Part shown: one piece after another, positions 1 through 6,487 of the stretch | Layout of the letters: every line of letters starts with the position of its first letter | Numbering within the stretch: the first letter of the stretch is position 1 | DNA from: a bacterium UBP2_UBA4780 | GTDB lineage: Bacteria; Edwardsbacteria; AC1; EtOH8 | Direction: 5' to 3' | DNA: 22,959 nt | Assembly: GCA_002403115.1 (NCBI GenBank) | Contig: DHHE01000082.1 | Span: 1 to 22,959 of the forward strand | Translations under genes and position numbers: made by a program | Notes under the pieces: model-generated | Told to the model about the DNA's origin: nothing | Databases searched by the model: none | The model's input: the letters and a program-made list of their open reading frames with translations, nothing else

Positions 1-8
1 GCGAAAAT

Positions 9-140
9 CCGTTTTATCCGCGTCACCCGCGTTCAATCACTAGTTTATATATCCACCTCCGAGTCGTCCCCCACGTTCAGCCTCCCCAGCTTCCCCCGGA
101 CGGTGGCGTTGTCCCCCAGTAGGTAGCCTTGGAGAATCCG
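9..140 (-). repeat. Downstream copy of a ~130-base duplicated segment
   Basis: This stretch is a diverged copy of 533-662. Both begin with the same 17 bases (CCGTTTTATCCGCGTCA on the plus strand), pass through a 'cgcgtcayc-gcgtt' spacer, and continue into the last 30 codons of a sugar nucleotidyltransferase. The copies stay aligned with only about one base of length change. Similarity is lost to the right of about 140 here and about 662 in the other copy. The spacer part resembles intergenic repeats of the 'atccgcgtcatccgcgtt' kind seen in many environmental genomes; that resemblance is from memory. Intervening DNA carries a small gene and a hairpin. Confidence 0.75.
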
Positions 141-176
141 GGCCACTATCCGGCGGTTTTCACTGTCCGTTTTCAT
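45..176 (-). pseudogene. Detached C-terminal fragment of a sugar nucleotidyltransferase
   Basis: An ATG at 176 opens a 43-codon frame ending in TAA at 45. Its last 30 residues match the end of the nucleotidyltransferase at 565-1542 at 27 of 30 positions (ILQGYLLGDNATVRGKL, then RLNVGDDSEVDI). That region is the end of a left-handed beta-helix (hexapeptide) domain. The first 13 residues (MKTDSENRRIVAR) have no counterpart there. The nucleotide-binding domain is absent, so the fragment cannot be a working enzyme. It overlaps the end of the small gene at 160-403 by 17 bases in another frame. It is most likely a remnant of a duplication. Translation as a short peptide is possible, since the reading frame has not decayed. 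Confidence 0.65.
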
Positions 177-403
177 CGATGGGTGGTCGGCCGGTTATTA
201 CCAGCACGCCGGGTGGCTTGGCCCCATATTTTTTAACCTTGGCCAGGCCGCGCAGCGCCTCGTTGACCGATTTCTGTGTAGAGAAGTATTTATGGACATC
301 GGGCTCGATCACTACGATATTCGAGCCCTGGGCGTATCGTTTGTCGTACTTCCCTCGGGTGCCCCTGCTGAAATTATTTTCGGTCAGAATATCTTTTGCT
401 CAT
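160..403 (-). pseudogene. Small antitoxin-like protein gene with a 1-base frameshift near its start
   Basis: From about 387 down to the TGA at 160 a clear protein frame runs through RGKYDKRYAQGSNIVVIEPD, then VHKYFSTQKSVNEALRGL and a tail ending PPIDENGQ. The pattern (RGKY..RY..G.N.V...PDV......SVNEAL) resembles a widespread family of small proteins often annotated as antitoxin-like; this assignment is from memory. No ATG lies in that frame. The only nearby ATG (401-403) begins ATG AGC AAA A GAT ATT, so it reaches the frame only if one A of the AAAA run is ignored, giving an 80-residue product (MSKDILTENN...). Either the gene is frameshifted, the assembly has an extra A, or translation begins at a rare CTG (387) or ATT. 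No Shine-Dalgarno sequence is visible. No toxin-like partner is seen beside it. Confidence 0.55.
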
Positions 404-430
404 TAAATTATCGCGATAAAATCGTTATGG

Positions 431-450
431 ATTCCCGCATGCGCGGGAAT
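431..450. repeat. 20-base hairpin repeat (ATTCCC...GGGAAT)
   Basis: The sequence is an 8-base inverted repeat, ATTCCCGC / GCGGGAAT, around the 4-base loop ATGC, flanked by TGG and GAC. It has the same outline as dispersed intergenic repeats such as the neisserial dRS3 element (ATTCCC-N8-GGGAAT). No run of T follows on either strand, so it is not a standard intrinsic terminator. It sits in an AT-rich noncoding stretch (404-564) between the small gene and the nucleotidyltransferase. It may protect transcript ends, weakly terminate, or be a target for insertion or recombination. Only one copy is present in this window. Confidence 0.7.
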
Positions 451-532
451 GACATAAACACTACATCTCTATGATTTTAATGCGTTCCTGCGATGCGTTT
501 GACCATGCCTGAAAGAAAAAATCTGCGTTGAG

Positions 533-662
533 CCGTTTTATCCGCGTCATCAGCGTTCGATTAATCAATAGATGTCAACCTCGGAGTCGTCCCCCACGTT
601 CAGCCGGCAGAGCTTGCCCCGGACGGTGGCGTTGTCCCCCAGCAGGGAGCCCTGGAGCATGG
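533..662 (-). repeat. Upstream copy of the ~130-base duplicated segment
   Basis: This is the partner of 9-140. It covers the last codons of the intact nucleotidyltransferase (stop at 565) and the noncoding repeat just downstream. The direct orientation and equal internal spacing of the two copies suggest a tandem or insertion-linked duplication rather than chance similarity. The coding part is the better conserved half, and the spacer part has more substitutions. Confidence 0.75.
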
Positions 663-1542
663 CTTTTTCCACCAACACCTTGCTGCCGATGATCGAATTG
701 CTGACCATCGTCTGCTTGATATGGCTCCCGGCGGCCACCGAGACGTGGGGCCCGATGATCGAATGCTCCACCTTGGCGGTGGGGTCGATGAACACCGGCG
801 GGATGACCACCGATCCCGGGAAATCGGGGGCCTTGAAGCCCCCCATCTCCAGCAGGCTGCGGTTGGTCTCCAGCAGGGTCTCCGGCTTGCCGCAGTCGAA
901 CCAGCCGTCCACCGGGAAGGTCTCCATCTCCGTCCCCTGCTCCAGCATCACCTGCAGGGCGTCGGTCAGCTGGTACTCGCCCTTGGTGCGCAGCTTGCGG
1001 TGGTAGAGCGTCTCGATGGCCTGGAACAGCCCGGCCGTCTCCCTGATGAGGTAGATGCCGACTATGGCCAGCTTGCTCTCGGGATGCTCGGGCTTCTCGA
1101 CCAATCTGACTATCCTCTTTCCCTCCGTCTCCACCACCCCGAAGCGCCTGGGGTCCTCCACCTCCTTGACCCCGATGAGGCTGGTGGGCCTGTCCAGTAG
1201 GGAGCCGAAATCGGCCTTGAAGATGGTGTCCCCCAGGATGATCAGGGCCGGGTCCCGGCCCACCGCCGCCTTGGCCAGGTGGATGGCGTCGCCCAGCCCC
1301 TTGGCCTCCTCCTGGACGATGAACGACGTCCGGATCCTGTAATGGGCGTCCACGTAATCCTTGATCATCTCGCCCTTCTGCCCGACGACCATGATCACCT
1401 CGTCGATGGGCAGTCCCTCCAGCTGGGCCAGGATGTGCCCGATGATGGGCTTGCCGGCCAGCTCGATCAGCACCTTGGGCGTGCTGTGGGTGTGCGGCCG
1501 CAGCCTGGTTCCGGCCCCGGCCACCGGTATGATCGCCTTCAT
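565..1542 (-). CDS. Sugar-1-phosphate nucleotidyltransferase with beta-helix C-terminus
   Basis: This 325-residue enzyme likely activates a sugar 1-phosphate with an NTP to give a nucleotide sugar for the surface glycan (RmlA/GalU/GlmU-like superfamily, cytoplasmic). The N-terminal nucleotidyltransferase fold starts MKAIIPVAGAGTRLRP, with the glycine-rich loop at residues 8-15 and Lys23 in STPK. Further hallmarks are LGDTIF, VEKPEHP and the FDCGKPETLLETN segment. Residues from about 245 onward form hexapeptide repeats typical of left-handed beta-helix trimers (SIIGPHV, NSIIGSKV, SLLGDNATV). No acetyltransferase activity can be inferred. The ATG at 1542 has GGGAG five bases upstream. Unlike the genes before it, it is separated from its neighbour by 142 AT-rich bases and may have its own promoter. 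Substrate sugar and nucleotide are not determined. Confidence 0.9.
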   Translation of the reverse strand: MKAIIPVAGAGTRLRPHTHSTPKVLIELAGKPIIGHILAQLEGLPIDEVIMVVGQKGEMIKDYVDAHYRIRTSFIVQEEAKGLGDAIHLAKAAVGRDPALIILGDTIFKADFGSLLDRPTSLIGVKEVEDPRRFGVVETEGKRIVRLVEKPEHPESKLAIVGIYLIRETAGLFQAIETLYHRKLRTKGEYQLTDALQVMLEQGTEMETFPVDGWFDCGKPETLLETNRSLLEMGGFKAPDFPGSVVIPPVFIDPTAKVEHSIIGPHVSVAAGSHIKQTMVSNSIIGSKVLVEKAMLQGSLLGDNATVRGKLCRLNVGDDSEVDIY

Positions 1543-1547
1543 CTATG

Positions 1548-1566
1548 CTCCCATAAAATATTTTAT
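1548..1566 (-). promoter_or_regulatory. Ribosome binding site abutting a perfect 14-base palindrome
   Basis: The Shine-Dalgarno sequence GGGAG (1552-1548) for the nucleotidyltransferase is immediately preceded by ATAAAATATTTTAT (1553-1566), which equals its own reverse complement. Including flanks, the site is CCAATAAAATATTTTATGG, a near-perfect palindrome. It could be an operator for a dimeric regulator or a weak AT hairpin modulating access to the ribosome site. Its function is inferred only from position and symmetry. Confidence 0.45.
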
Positions 1567-1605
1567 TGGAAAAGGACCCTCCCCGCGGAACACGCGAAAT
1601 CCACT

Positions 1606-1635
1606 AAAATATCTTCAAAAATACATGGTTGTTAA
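1606..1635 (-). promoter_or_regulatory. Candidate sigma-70-like promoter for the nucleotidyltransferase
   Basis: On the minus strand TTAACA (1635-1630) is followed after 18 bases by TATTTT (1611-1606), five and four matches to the -35 and -10 consensus. It lies in the 142-base AT-rich gap between the isomerase stop and the nucleotidyltransferase start, the longest noncoding gap inside the operon. AT-rich DNA yields such matches by chance, so confidence is low. No intrinsic terminator for the upstream genes was seen, and read-through is likely. Confidence 0.25.
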
Positions 1636-1684
1636 TAGTATTTTTATGTAGCGTATTCCTGGTATTTATCGTATTTCGTGGGCA

Positions 1685-2752
1685 TTATTGAGATTTCAAT
1701 ATTTCCTTCAGTTTCACTATCGGCGGTATGGGCGTGGGATCGGCCTTGTTCAGCCAGGCCAGGTAGTAGCTCACCCAGTCGCCCAGGTGGATCAGGTACA
1801 GCATGCGGGCCAGGAGTCCCTCCCCCTTTCCCTCCAGCCTGACCACCGCCCTGGCCGCGTCGCCTATTATTCCGGCCACCGCCTTGGACCTGATCCTGTT
1901 CCTGGGGTGGTCGGCCTCGTCCTCCAGCATAACCACCGACAAGCCCTGGGACGGTCCCTCCCCATGCTCCCATCCCACCACCTCGTTGTGGCACAGCTCC
2001 GGGAACAGGGCGTGATACGAAGGCTGCTTGGCGTTCTCGTTTATCTGGTTGGCCCAGCGCCGGGCCACCGGCCCCAGCCTGTCGGCCGAGGCGTAGACCA
2101 CCGGCAGCGAACCTTGGAGGTGCATGGCGATCCGCTTGGCCGGGTTGCCGTCACCCGGGGCGCTCCAACCGCATTCCGCGGCCAGCTTTTCCACAATGTC
2201 GACCGCCTCGAAAACCTGGGCCTGGTCGATCTCCAATAGGCCCAGCTTCGACAGCCCGAAGACCAGCGAGAAAAAGGAAAATCCGAAGGCGCAGCGCGGC
2301 GGCAGGCCGCCGGGGATCTTTATCAGGGGCACGCCGTCCGCTTGGCACCTTCGTTCCAGCGCGCCGCCGGTGGAGATCGCCAGTATCTGAGCCCCAAGTT
2401 CCCTGGCCCGGTCGTAGGACGACAGCGTCTCCTCGGTGTCTCCCGAATAGCTGCTGGCCACCACCATGTCCCCGGGTCCGGCCCAGGCCGGCAGGCCGTA
2501 GCTGCGGTGCACCAGAAGCGGCGCCGTCAGCGAGCCCTCGGCCCAGGCGGCCGCCACGTCACCGGCGATGGCCGACCCCCCCATCCCGCAGACCATGACG
2601 CAGCGCGGTTTTGCGCCGGGGCTTGCCGAATCGAACCTGGAACCTATCTCGACCGCCTCGCGGCACTGCTTGGGAAAACCGGCCAAGAGGCCGCCCAGGT
2701 CCGAGCCATCCCACTCCCTACGCCGGGTTTCGTCCAGTTCGGCAAAAGGCAT
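1685..2752 (-). CDS. Bifunctional phosphoglucose/phosphomannose isomerase
   Basis: This 355-residue cytoplasmic SIS-domain enzyme interconverts fructose 6-phosphate with glucose 6-phosphate or mannose 6-phosphate, feeding hexose nucleotide synthesis. Family signatures are GMGGSAIAGD (residues 56-65), SSYSGDTEET (100-109), PPRCAFGFSF (151-160) and NEVVGWE. Glu239 in NENAK and His255 in ELCHNE are 16 residues apart, the spacing of the catalytic Glu203/His219 pair known from the archaeal Pyrobaculum enzyme. The C-terminus (HLGDWVSYYLAW, then PIPPIVKLKEIL) is also typical. The ATG at 2752 lies 68 bases after the acetyltransferase stop, and the ribosome site is weak (AAGAG or a distant GGAG). Its place among polysaccharide genes suggests dedicated supply of mannose- or glucose-derived precursors, though it may also serve central metabolism. 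Confidence 0.9.
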   Translation of the reverse strand: MPFAELDETRRREWDGSDLGGLLAGFPKQCREAVEIGSRFDSASPGAKPRCVMVCGMGGSAIAGDVAAAWAEGSLTAPLLVHRSYGLPAWAGPGDMVVASSYSGDTEETLSSYDRARELGAQILAISTGGALERRCQADGVPLIKIPGGLPPRCAFGFSFFSLVFGLSKLGLLEIDQAQVFEAVDIVEKLAAECGWSAPGDGNPAKRIAMHLQGSLPVVYASADRLGPVARRWANQINENAKQPSYHALFPELCHNEVVGWEHGEGPSQGLSVVMLEDEADHPRNRIRSKAVAGIIGDAARAVVRLEGKGEGLLARMLYLIHLGDWVSYYLAWLNKADPTPIPPIVKLKEILKSQ

Positions 2753-2820
2753 CTCTTAAAAACTCCATGAACCAAATCCCCGGCACCAGCACCATTCGCC
2801 CGCTGTCGCCCGGTTTCCGG

Positions 2821-3396
2821 TCATTCGACGATGGAGACTTTCTCCCCGCTCTTTTTGTACTTCCTCGGGCACAGATCGCAGCCGGACTGGTCGGATTTCT
2901 CGAAATGAAGCCGTCCCCCGCACCGGCACATCCAGCCTATGATGCGGGACGGCACCCCGGCCACCACCGCGTAGTCCGGGACGTCCTTGCGCACCAGGGA
3001 GCCGGCGGCCACGAAGGCGTGGTTCCCGATGGTGATGCCGCAGACGATGGTGCAGTTGGCCCCCAGGCTGGCCCCCTGCTTGACCAGGGTGGGGATCCAC
3101 TTGCCGCCCTTGGGAAACGCGGCCCGGGGGTTCATGTCGTTGGTGAAGACCATGGACGGCCCGCAGAAGACGTCGTCCTCCAGGGTCACCAGGTCGTAGA
3201 CCGAGACGTTGTTCTGGATCTTGCAGTTGTCGCCGATGACCACCCGGCTGCCGACGTAGACGTTCTGCCCCAGGGAGCATGATTTGCCGATCTTCGCCCC
3301 CTTGGAGACGTGGCAGAAGTGCCATACCTTGGTGCCGTCGCCTATCTCCGACGGCTGGTCGACGAAGGCGCTCTGGTGGACGAAATGCTCAGCCAT
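2821..3396 (-). CDS. Left-handed beta-helix N-acetyltransferase (WbpD-like)
   Basis: This 191-residue enzyme likely transfers acetyl from acetyl-CoA to an amino group on a nucleotide sugar. Its length and sequence match the WbpD/WlbB group, which acetylate UDP-2-acetamido-3-amino-glucuronate. Signatures are WHFCHVSKGAKIGKSCSLGQ (residues 25-44), KIQNNVSVYDLVTLEDDVFC, GPSMVFTND, and hexapeptide repeats through about residue 150 ending AGVPSRIIGW. The tail contains CRCGG and CDLCPRKY, a four-cysteine arrangement that could bind zinc. The ATG at 3396 is preceded by GAGGA. It follows the aminotransferase by 17 bases, so amine formation and acetylation are probably consecutive steps. Exact substrate is uncertain: related enzymes act on dTDP-3-amino-dideoxy sugars. 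Confidence 0.88.
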   Translation of the reverse strand: MAEHFVHQSAFVDQPSEIGDGTKVWHFCHVSKGAKIGKSCSLGQNVYVGSRVVIGDNCKIQNNVSVYDLVTLEDDVFCGPSMVFTNDMNPRAAFPKGGKWIPTLVKQGASLGANCTIVCGITIGNHAFVAAGSLVRKDVPDYAVVAGVPSRIIGWMCRCGGRLHFEKSDQSGCDLCPRKYKKSGEKVSIVE

Positions 3397-3413
3397 TGAT
3401 CGTTGTCCTCTTT

Positions 3414-4610
3414 TTATTTCGCGTGCGTGTTGACGATATCCCTGACGGCGCCGATGACGTCCTCGGCGTCGCCGTCGGTCATCCGGGTGTAGAGCGGCAG
3501 GGTGACCTCGCCCCGCGACAGCCTCTCGGCCACCGGAAAATCCCCGGGCTTGAAGCCCAGCGTCCGGTAATAGCTGAAGAGGTGCACCGGCTGGTAGTGG
3601 ACGTTGGCGATTATCTTACGGTCCGCCAGCTGCTCGATGAACCCGTCGCGGTCGATCCGCAGCCGGGAGAAGTCGAGGACCACCGGGAACAGGTGCCAGG
3701 AATGGCGGCCCCGTGAGGGCTCGGGGGGCAGCCGGAGAAGTTCCAGGCCGCCCAGCCCCCGCCGGTAGATGGCCACGATCTCACGCCTCCGGGCCAGCAT
3801 GGCCTCGGCCCGCCGCAGCTGGTGAATGCCTATGGCCGACTGGATGTCCGTCAGGTTGCACTTGTAGCCCGGGGCCACGATGTCGTACTTCCAGCGGCCC
3901 CCGGGGGCGAAACGCCGCCAGGCGTCCTTGTCCATGCCGTGGAGGCAGAGGGTGCGCAGCCGGTTCATCAGCTCGACGTCATCCGAGGCGGCCATGCCGC
4001 CCTCGCCGGTGGTGACGTTCTTGACGGCGTGCAGGCTGAAGACCGTCAGCCGGCTCAGGGATCCGATCCGCTTCCCCCGGTACTCGGCCCCAATGGCGTG
4101 GGCCGCGTCCTCGATAACGTCCAGGCCGCGCTTTTCGGCCATGTCCCCGATCCGGTCCATATCGCAGGGATGCCCGGCGAAGTGCACCGGAATGACGGCC
4201 CTGGTCCTGTGATTGATCGCCCTTTCCACCAGCTCGGGATCGATGTTGAAATCGTCTTGTTTGACGTCCACCAGCACCGGTTTCGCCCCGGCGTGGAGGA
4301 TGACGTTGACGGTGGCGGCGAAGGTGTAGGGTGTGGTGATCACCTCGTCGCCGGGCCCGATGCCCAGGGCCTTCAGACCCAGGAACAGGCCGGCGGTGGC
4401 CGAGCCCAGGCCCAGGCAGCAGCTGGAGCCGACGTAGGCGGCGAAATCCCGTTCGAACTGCTGGGTCTTGGGGCCGGTGGTCAGCCAGCCGGAACGCAGG
4501 GTGTCCGCCACCTCGTCGATCTCGGCCTGGGTGATGTCGGGCGGTGAAAAGCTGAGCGCCTCCTGGCGGGCCGGCCTCTTGGGCCAGCATTGGGTTTCTT
4601 CGCCGCTCAT
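3414..4610 (-). CDS. DegT/DnrJ/EryC1/StrS sugar aminotransferase
   Basis: This PLP enzyme puts an amino group (usually from glutamate) onto a keto-sugar nucleotide. From the ATG at 4610 it is 398 residues. Key features are SGWLTTGPKTQQFE near residue 40, the PLP-phosphate region GSATAG near 70, TPYTFAATVN, EDAAHAIGAEYRG with Asp168 facing the pyridine nitrogen, and FSLHAVKNVTTGEGG with Lys197 as the expected PLP lysine. The chosen ATG forms an ATGA overlap with the dehydratase stop. A longer frame from 4640 adds ten unconserved residues and is less likely. It sits between a 4,6-dehydratase that makes a keto sugar and an N-acetyltransferase that can use the amine, which defines a three-step amino-sugar module. 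C3 versus C4 specificity cannot be read here. Confidence 0.92.
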   Translation of the reverse strand: MSGEETQCWPKRPARQEALSFSPPDITQAEIDEVADTLRSGWLTTGPKTQQFERDFAAYVGSSCCLGLGSATAGLFLGLKALGIGPGDEVITTPYTFAATVNVILHAGAKPVLVDVKQDDFNIDPELVERAINHRTRAVIPVHFAGHPCDMDRIGDMAEKRGLDVIEDAAHAIGAEYRGKRIGSLSRLTVFSLHAVKNVTTGEGGMAASDDVELMNRLRTLCLHGMDKDAWRRFAPGGRWKYDIVAPGYKCNLTDIQSAIGIHQLRRAEAMLARRREIVAIYRRGLGGLELLRLPPEPSRGRHSWHLFPVVLDFSRLRIDRDGFIEQLADRKIIANVHYQPVHLFSYYRTLGFKPGDFPVAERLSRGEVTLPLYTRMTDGDAEDVIGAVRDIVNTHAK

Positions 4611-6484
4611 CTCTGGCTCGGCTGGTAGCTCGGCAGCCATTTCCTGAGGGCGGCAACGATCCGGTCGTGCTGCCCGGTCCGGGAGGCGGCCTCCAGCCGC
4701 TTCAGCACCTGGTCCAGGTCCCCTTTCTTGAAGCGCCTGGCCCTGGCCACGAATATCTGGGCGTGGAGGGTGGCGTTCACGCCCTCCTCGGCGGTCAGCA
4801 GCTCCTCGTAGAGCTTCTCGCCCGGCCGCAACCCGGTGAACTCGATGGGGATGTCCACGTCCGGCTCCAGCCCGGACAGGGTGATCAGGTCCCGGGCCAG
4901 GTCGACAATCTTCACCGGCTTTCCCATGTCCAGAACGAAGACCTCGCCTCCCCGGCCCATGGCACCGGCCTGGATGACCAGCTGCACCGCCTCGGGGATG
5001 GTCATGAAGTAGCGCTCAACCTCGGGGTGGGTGACGGTCACCGGCCCGCCGTCCGCGATCTGCCGCTTGAAAAGCGGCACCACGCTTCCCCTGCTGCCCA
5101 GCACGTTGCCGAAGCGGACGGTGACGAACTTGGTGCGGCTTCCGGCCCCCAGGGCGGCCACCACTTCCTCGGCCACCCGCTTGGTGGCCCCCATGACGCT
5201 GGTGGGATTGACCGCCTTGTCGGTGGAGATCAGAACGAAGCGGCCGGCTCCGGCCGCGACAGCCGCCTCGGCCACGGTTTTGGTGCCGAAAACGTTGTTC
5301 TTGACCGCCTCGCCCGGATTGGCCTCCATCATCGGCACGTGCTTGTGGGCGGCCGCGTGAAAAACCACCTGGGGTCGGTAATGGCCGAAGACCTGGGCCA
5401 TCCGATGCCGGTCCCCCACGTCCCCCACCGCCGCCTTGGCGGGGACCGCCTTGAAATCCCGGCCGAGTTCGTTCTCTATCTCGTAAAGGCTGTTCTCGCC
5501 CTTCCCCAACAGGACCAAGCACTCGGGCTTGAAACCGGCTATCTGGCGGCAAAGCTCGGCCCCGATAGAACCCCCGGCCCCGGTCACCAGGACCCTCTTG
5601 CCGGCCAGGTACCCGGAGATCTCGTCCAGGCTGATGTTCACCGGCTGCCGCCGCAGCAGGTCCTCCAGCTCCACCTCTCTGATCTGGCTGAGGCTGACCT
5701 CTCCCTCGATGATGTCCTTTATGCCGGGCACGATCTTGAACACCAGCTTGGCCCGGCGGCACTGTTCCACCAGCTCCCTGACCACTGCCCCGGGCGCCGA
5801 GGGGATGGCGATGATTATCTCCTCTATCCTCTGGGCCTGCACCGTGCGGTATATCTGCTCCCGGCCTCCCAGGATGGAGAGCCCGTGGATCCGCTTGTTC
5901 CTCTTCTGGGGGTCGTCATCGATGAACCCGGCCGGATGATAGCCGTATTCCGGGTGTTCCAGGAGCTGCCTGGCCACCATCTCACCGGCGTCGCCCGCCC
6001 CGACAATCAGCACCCGCCTCCGCTCCACGTGGCGGAACCTGGTGGTCACCCGGTGCCTCTGCATCAGGCGGAGTGCCAGCCTCAGCCCGCCTATCAGGAT
6101 GATGGCCCCCAGCCACTCGGCCACCATCACGCTCAGGGGATAACCCTCCAGCCACTCCAACGGCACCCCCCAAGCCTGATAATCGACCCGCCGGACGATG
6201 AACGCGGCGGCCGCCATCAGGACCGTGCCCAGGCTGACGGCCTTGAGTATGGAGATCAAGTCGCTGACCCCGATGTAACGCCACACCCCGCGGTACAGTC
6301 CGAATAGGGCCAGCAGGGTTATGCGGAGAACGGTGACGAAGGCGGCGATCTGCCAGTAATAGGGCCGGTAGGCGGGCGGGATGGCCCATTCGAAGCGCAG
6401 GGCGAAGGCCAGCCACAGCGCCAGGTTCACCAGCAAAATGTCGGCCAGTATCAGGAACCAGCGTCTTTTTTCAAATCTCTCCAT
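4607..6484 (-). CDS. Membrane-bound nucleotide-sugar 4,6-dehydratase (CapD/WbpM/PglF family)
   Basis: This 625-residue protein should convert UDP-GlcNAc to a 4-keto-6-deoxy sugar nucleotide, the entry to many N-acetylated deoxy sugars. Four hydrophobic segments occupy about residues 9-135. A first Rossmann-like domain has VGAGDAGEMV near 161. The catalytic short-chain dehydrogenase domain begins VLVTGAGGSIG (298-308). HAAAHKHVPMME near 376, STDKAVNPTSVMGATK (420-435), RFGNVLGSRGS and LRPGEKLYEELL follow the long-form family. Met431 replaces the usual tyrosine of YxxxK (Lys435), which is normal for WbpM-type enzymes. Length matches the full-length form. The start is 3 bases after a methyltransferase stop. 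Related members include C5-epimerising and non-epimerising dehydratases, so stereochemistry is open. Confidence 0.93.
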   Translation of the reverse strand: MERFEKRRWFLILADILLVNLALWLAFALRFEWAIPPAYRPYYWQIAAFVTVLRITLLALFGLYRGVWRYIGVSDLISILKAVSLGTVLMAAAAFIVRRVDYQAWGVPLEWLEGYPLSVMVAEWLGAIILIGGLRLALRLMQRHRVTTRFRHVERRRVLIVGAGDAGEMVARQLLEHPEYGYHPAGFIDDDPQKRNKRIHGLSILGGREQIYRTVQAQRIEEIIIAIPSAPGAVVRELVEQCRRAKLVFKIVPGIKDIIEGEVSLSQIREVELEDLLRRQPVNISLDEISGYLAGKRVLVTGAGGSIGAELCRQIAGFKPECLVLLGKGENSLYEIENELGRDFKAVPAKAAVGDVGDRHRMAQVFGHYRPQVVFHAAAHKHVPMMEANPGEAVKNNVFGTKTVAEAAVAAGAGRFVLISTDKAVNPTSVMGATKRVAEEVVAALGAGSRTKFVTVRFGNVLGSRGSVVPLFKRQIADGGPVTVTHPEVERYFMTIPEAVQLVIQAGAMGRGGEVFVLDMGKPVKIVDLARDLITLSGLEPDVDIPIEFTGLRPGEKLYEELLTAEEGVNATLHAQIFVARARRFKKGDLDQVLKRLEAASRTGQHDRIVAALRKWLPSYQPSQR

Positions 6485-6487
6485 CGC

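Noticed and set aside
391..403. Programmed ribosomal frameshift at AAAA in the small gene
   Set aside because: The run is short and sits three codons after the start, with no slippery heptamer or stimulatory structure. Mutation or sequence error is simpler.
431..450. Intrinsic transcription terminator
   Set aside because: The stem is good, but neither side is followed by a run of T.
2753..2820. Promoter or terminator between the acetyltransferase and the isomerase
   Set aside because: The 68-base gap has no convincing -35/-10 pair and no stem followed by T residues.
4667..6307. Long plus-strand open frame (546 codons) opposite the 4,6-dehydratase
   Set aside because: Composition is His/Pro/Gly/Asp-rich with no recognisable domain. 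It is an antisense shadow of a well-supported gene in high-GC DNA.
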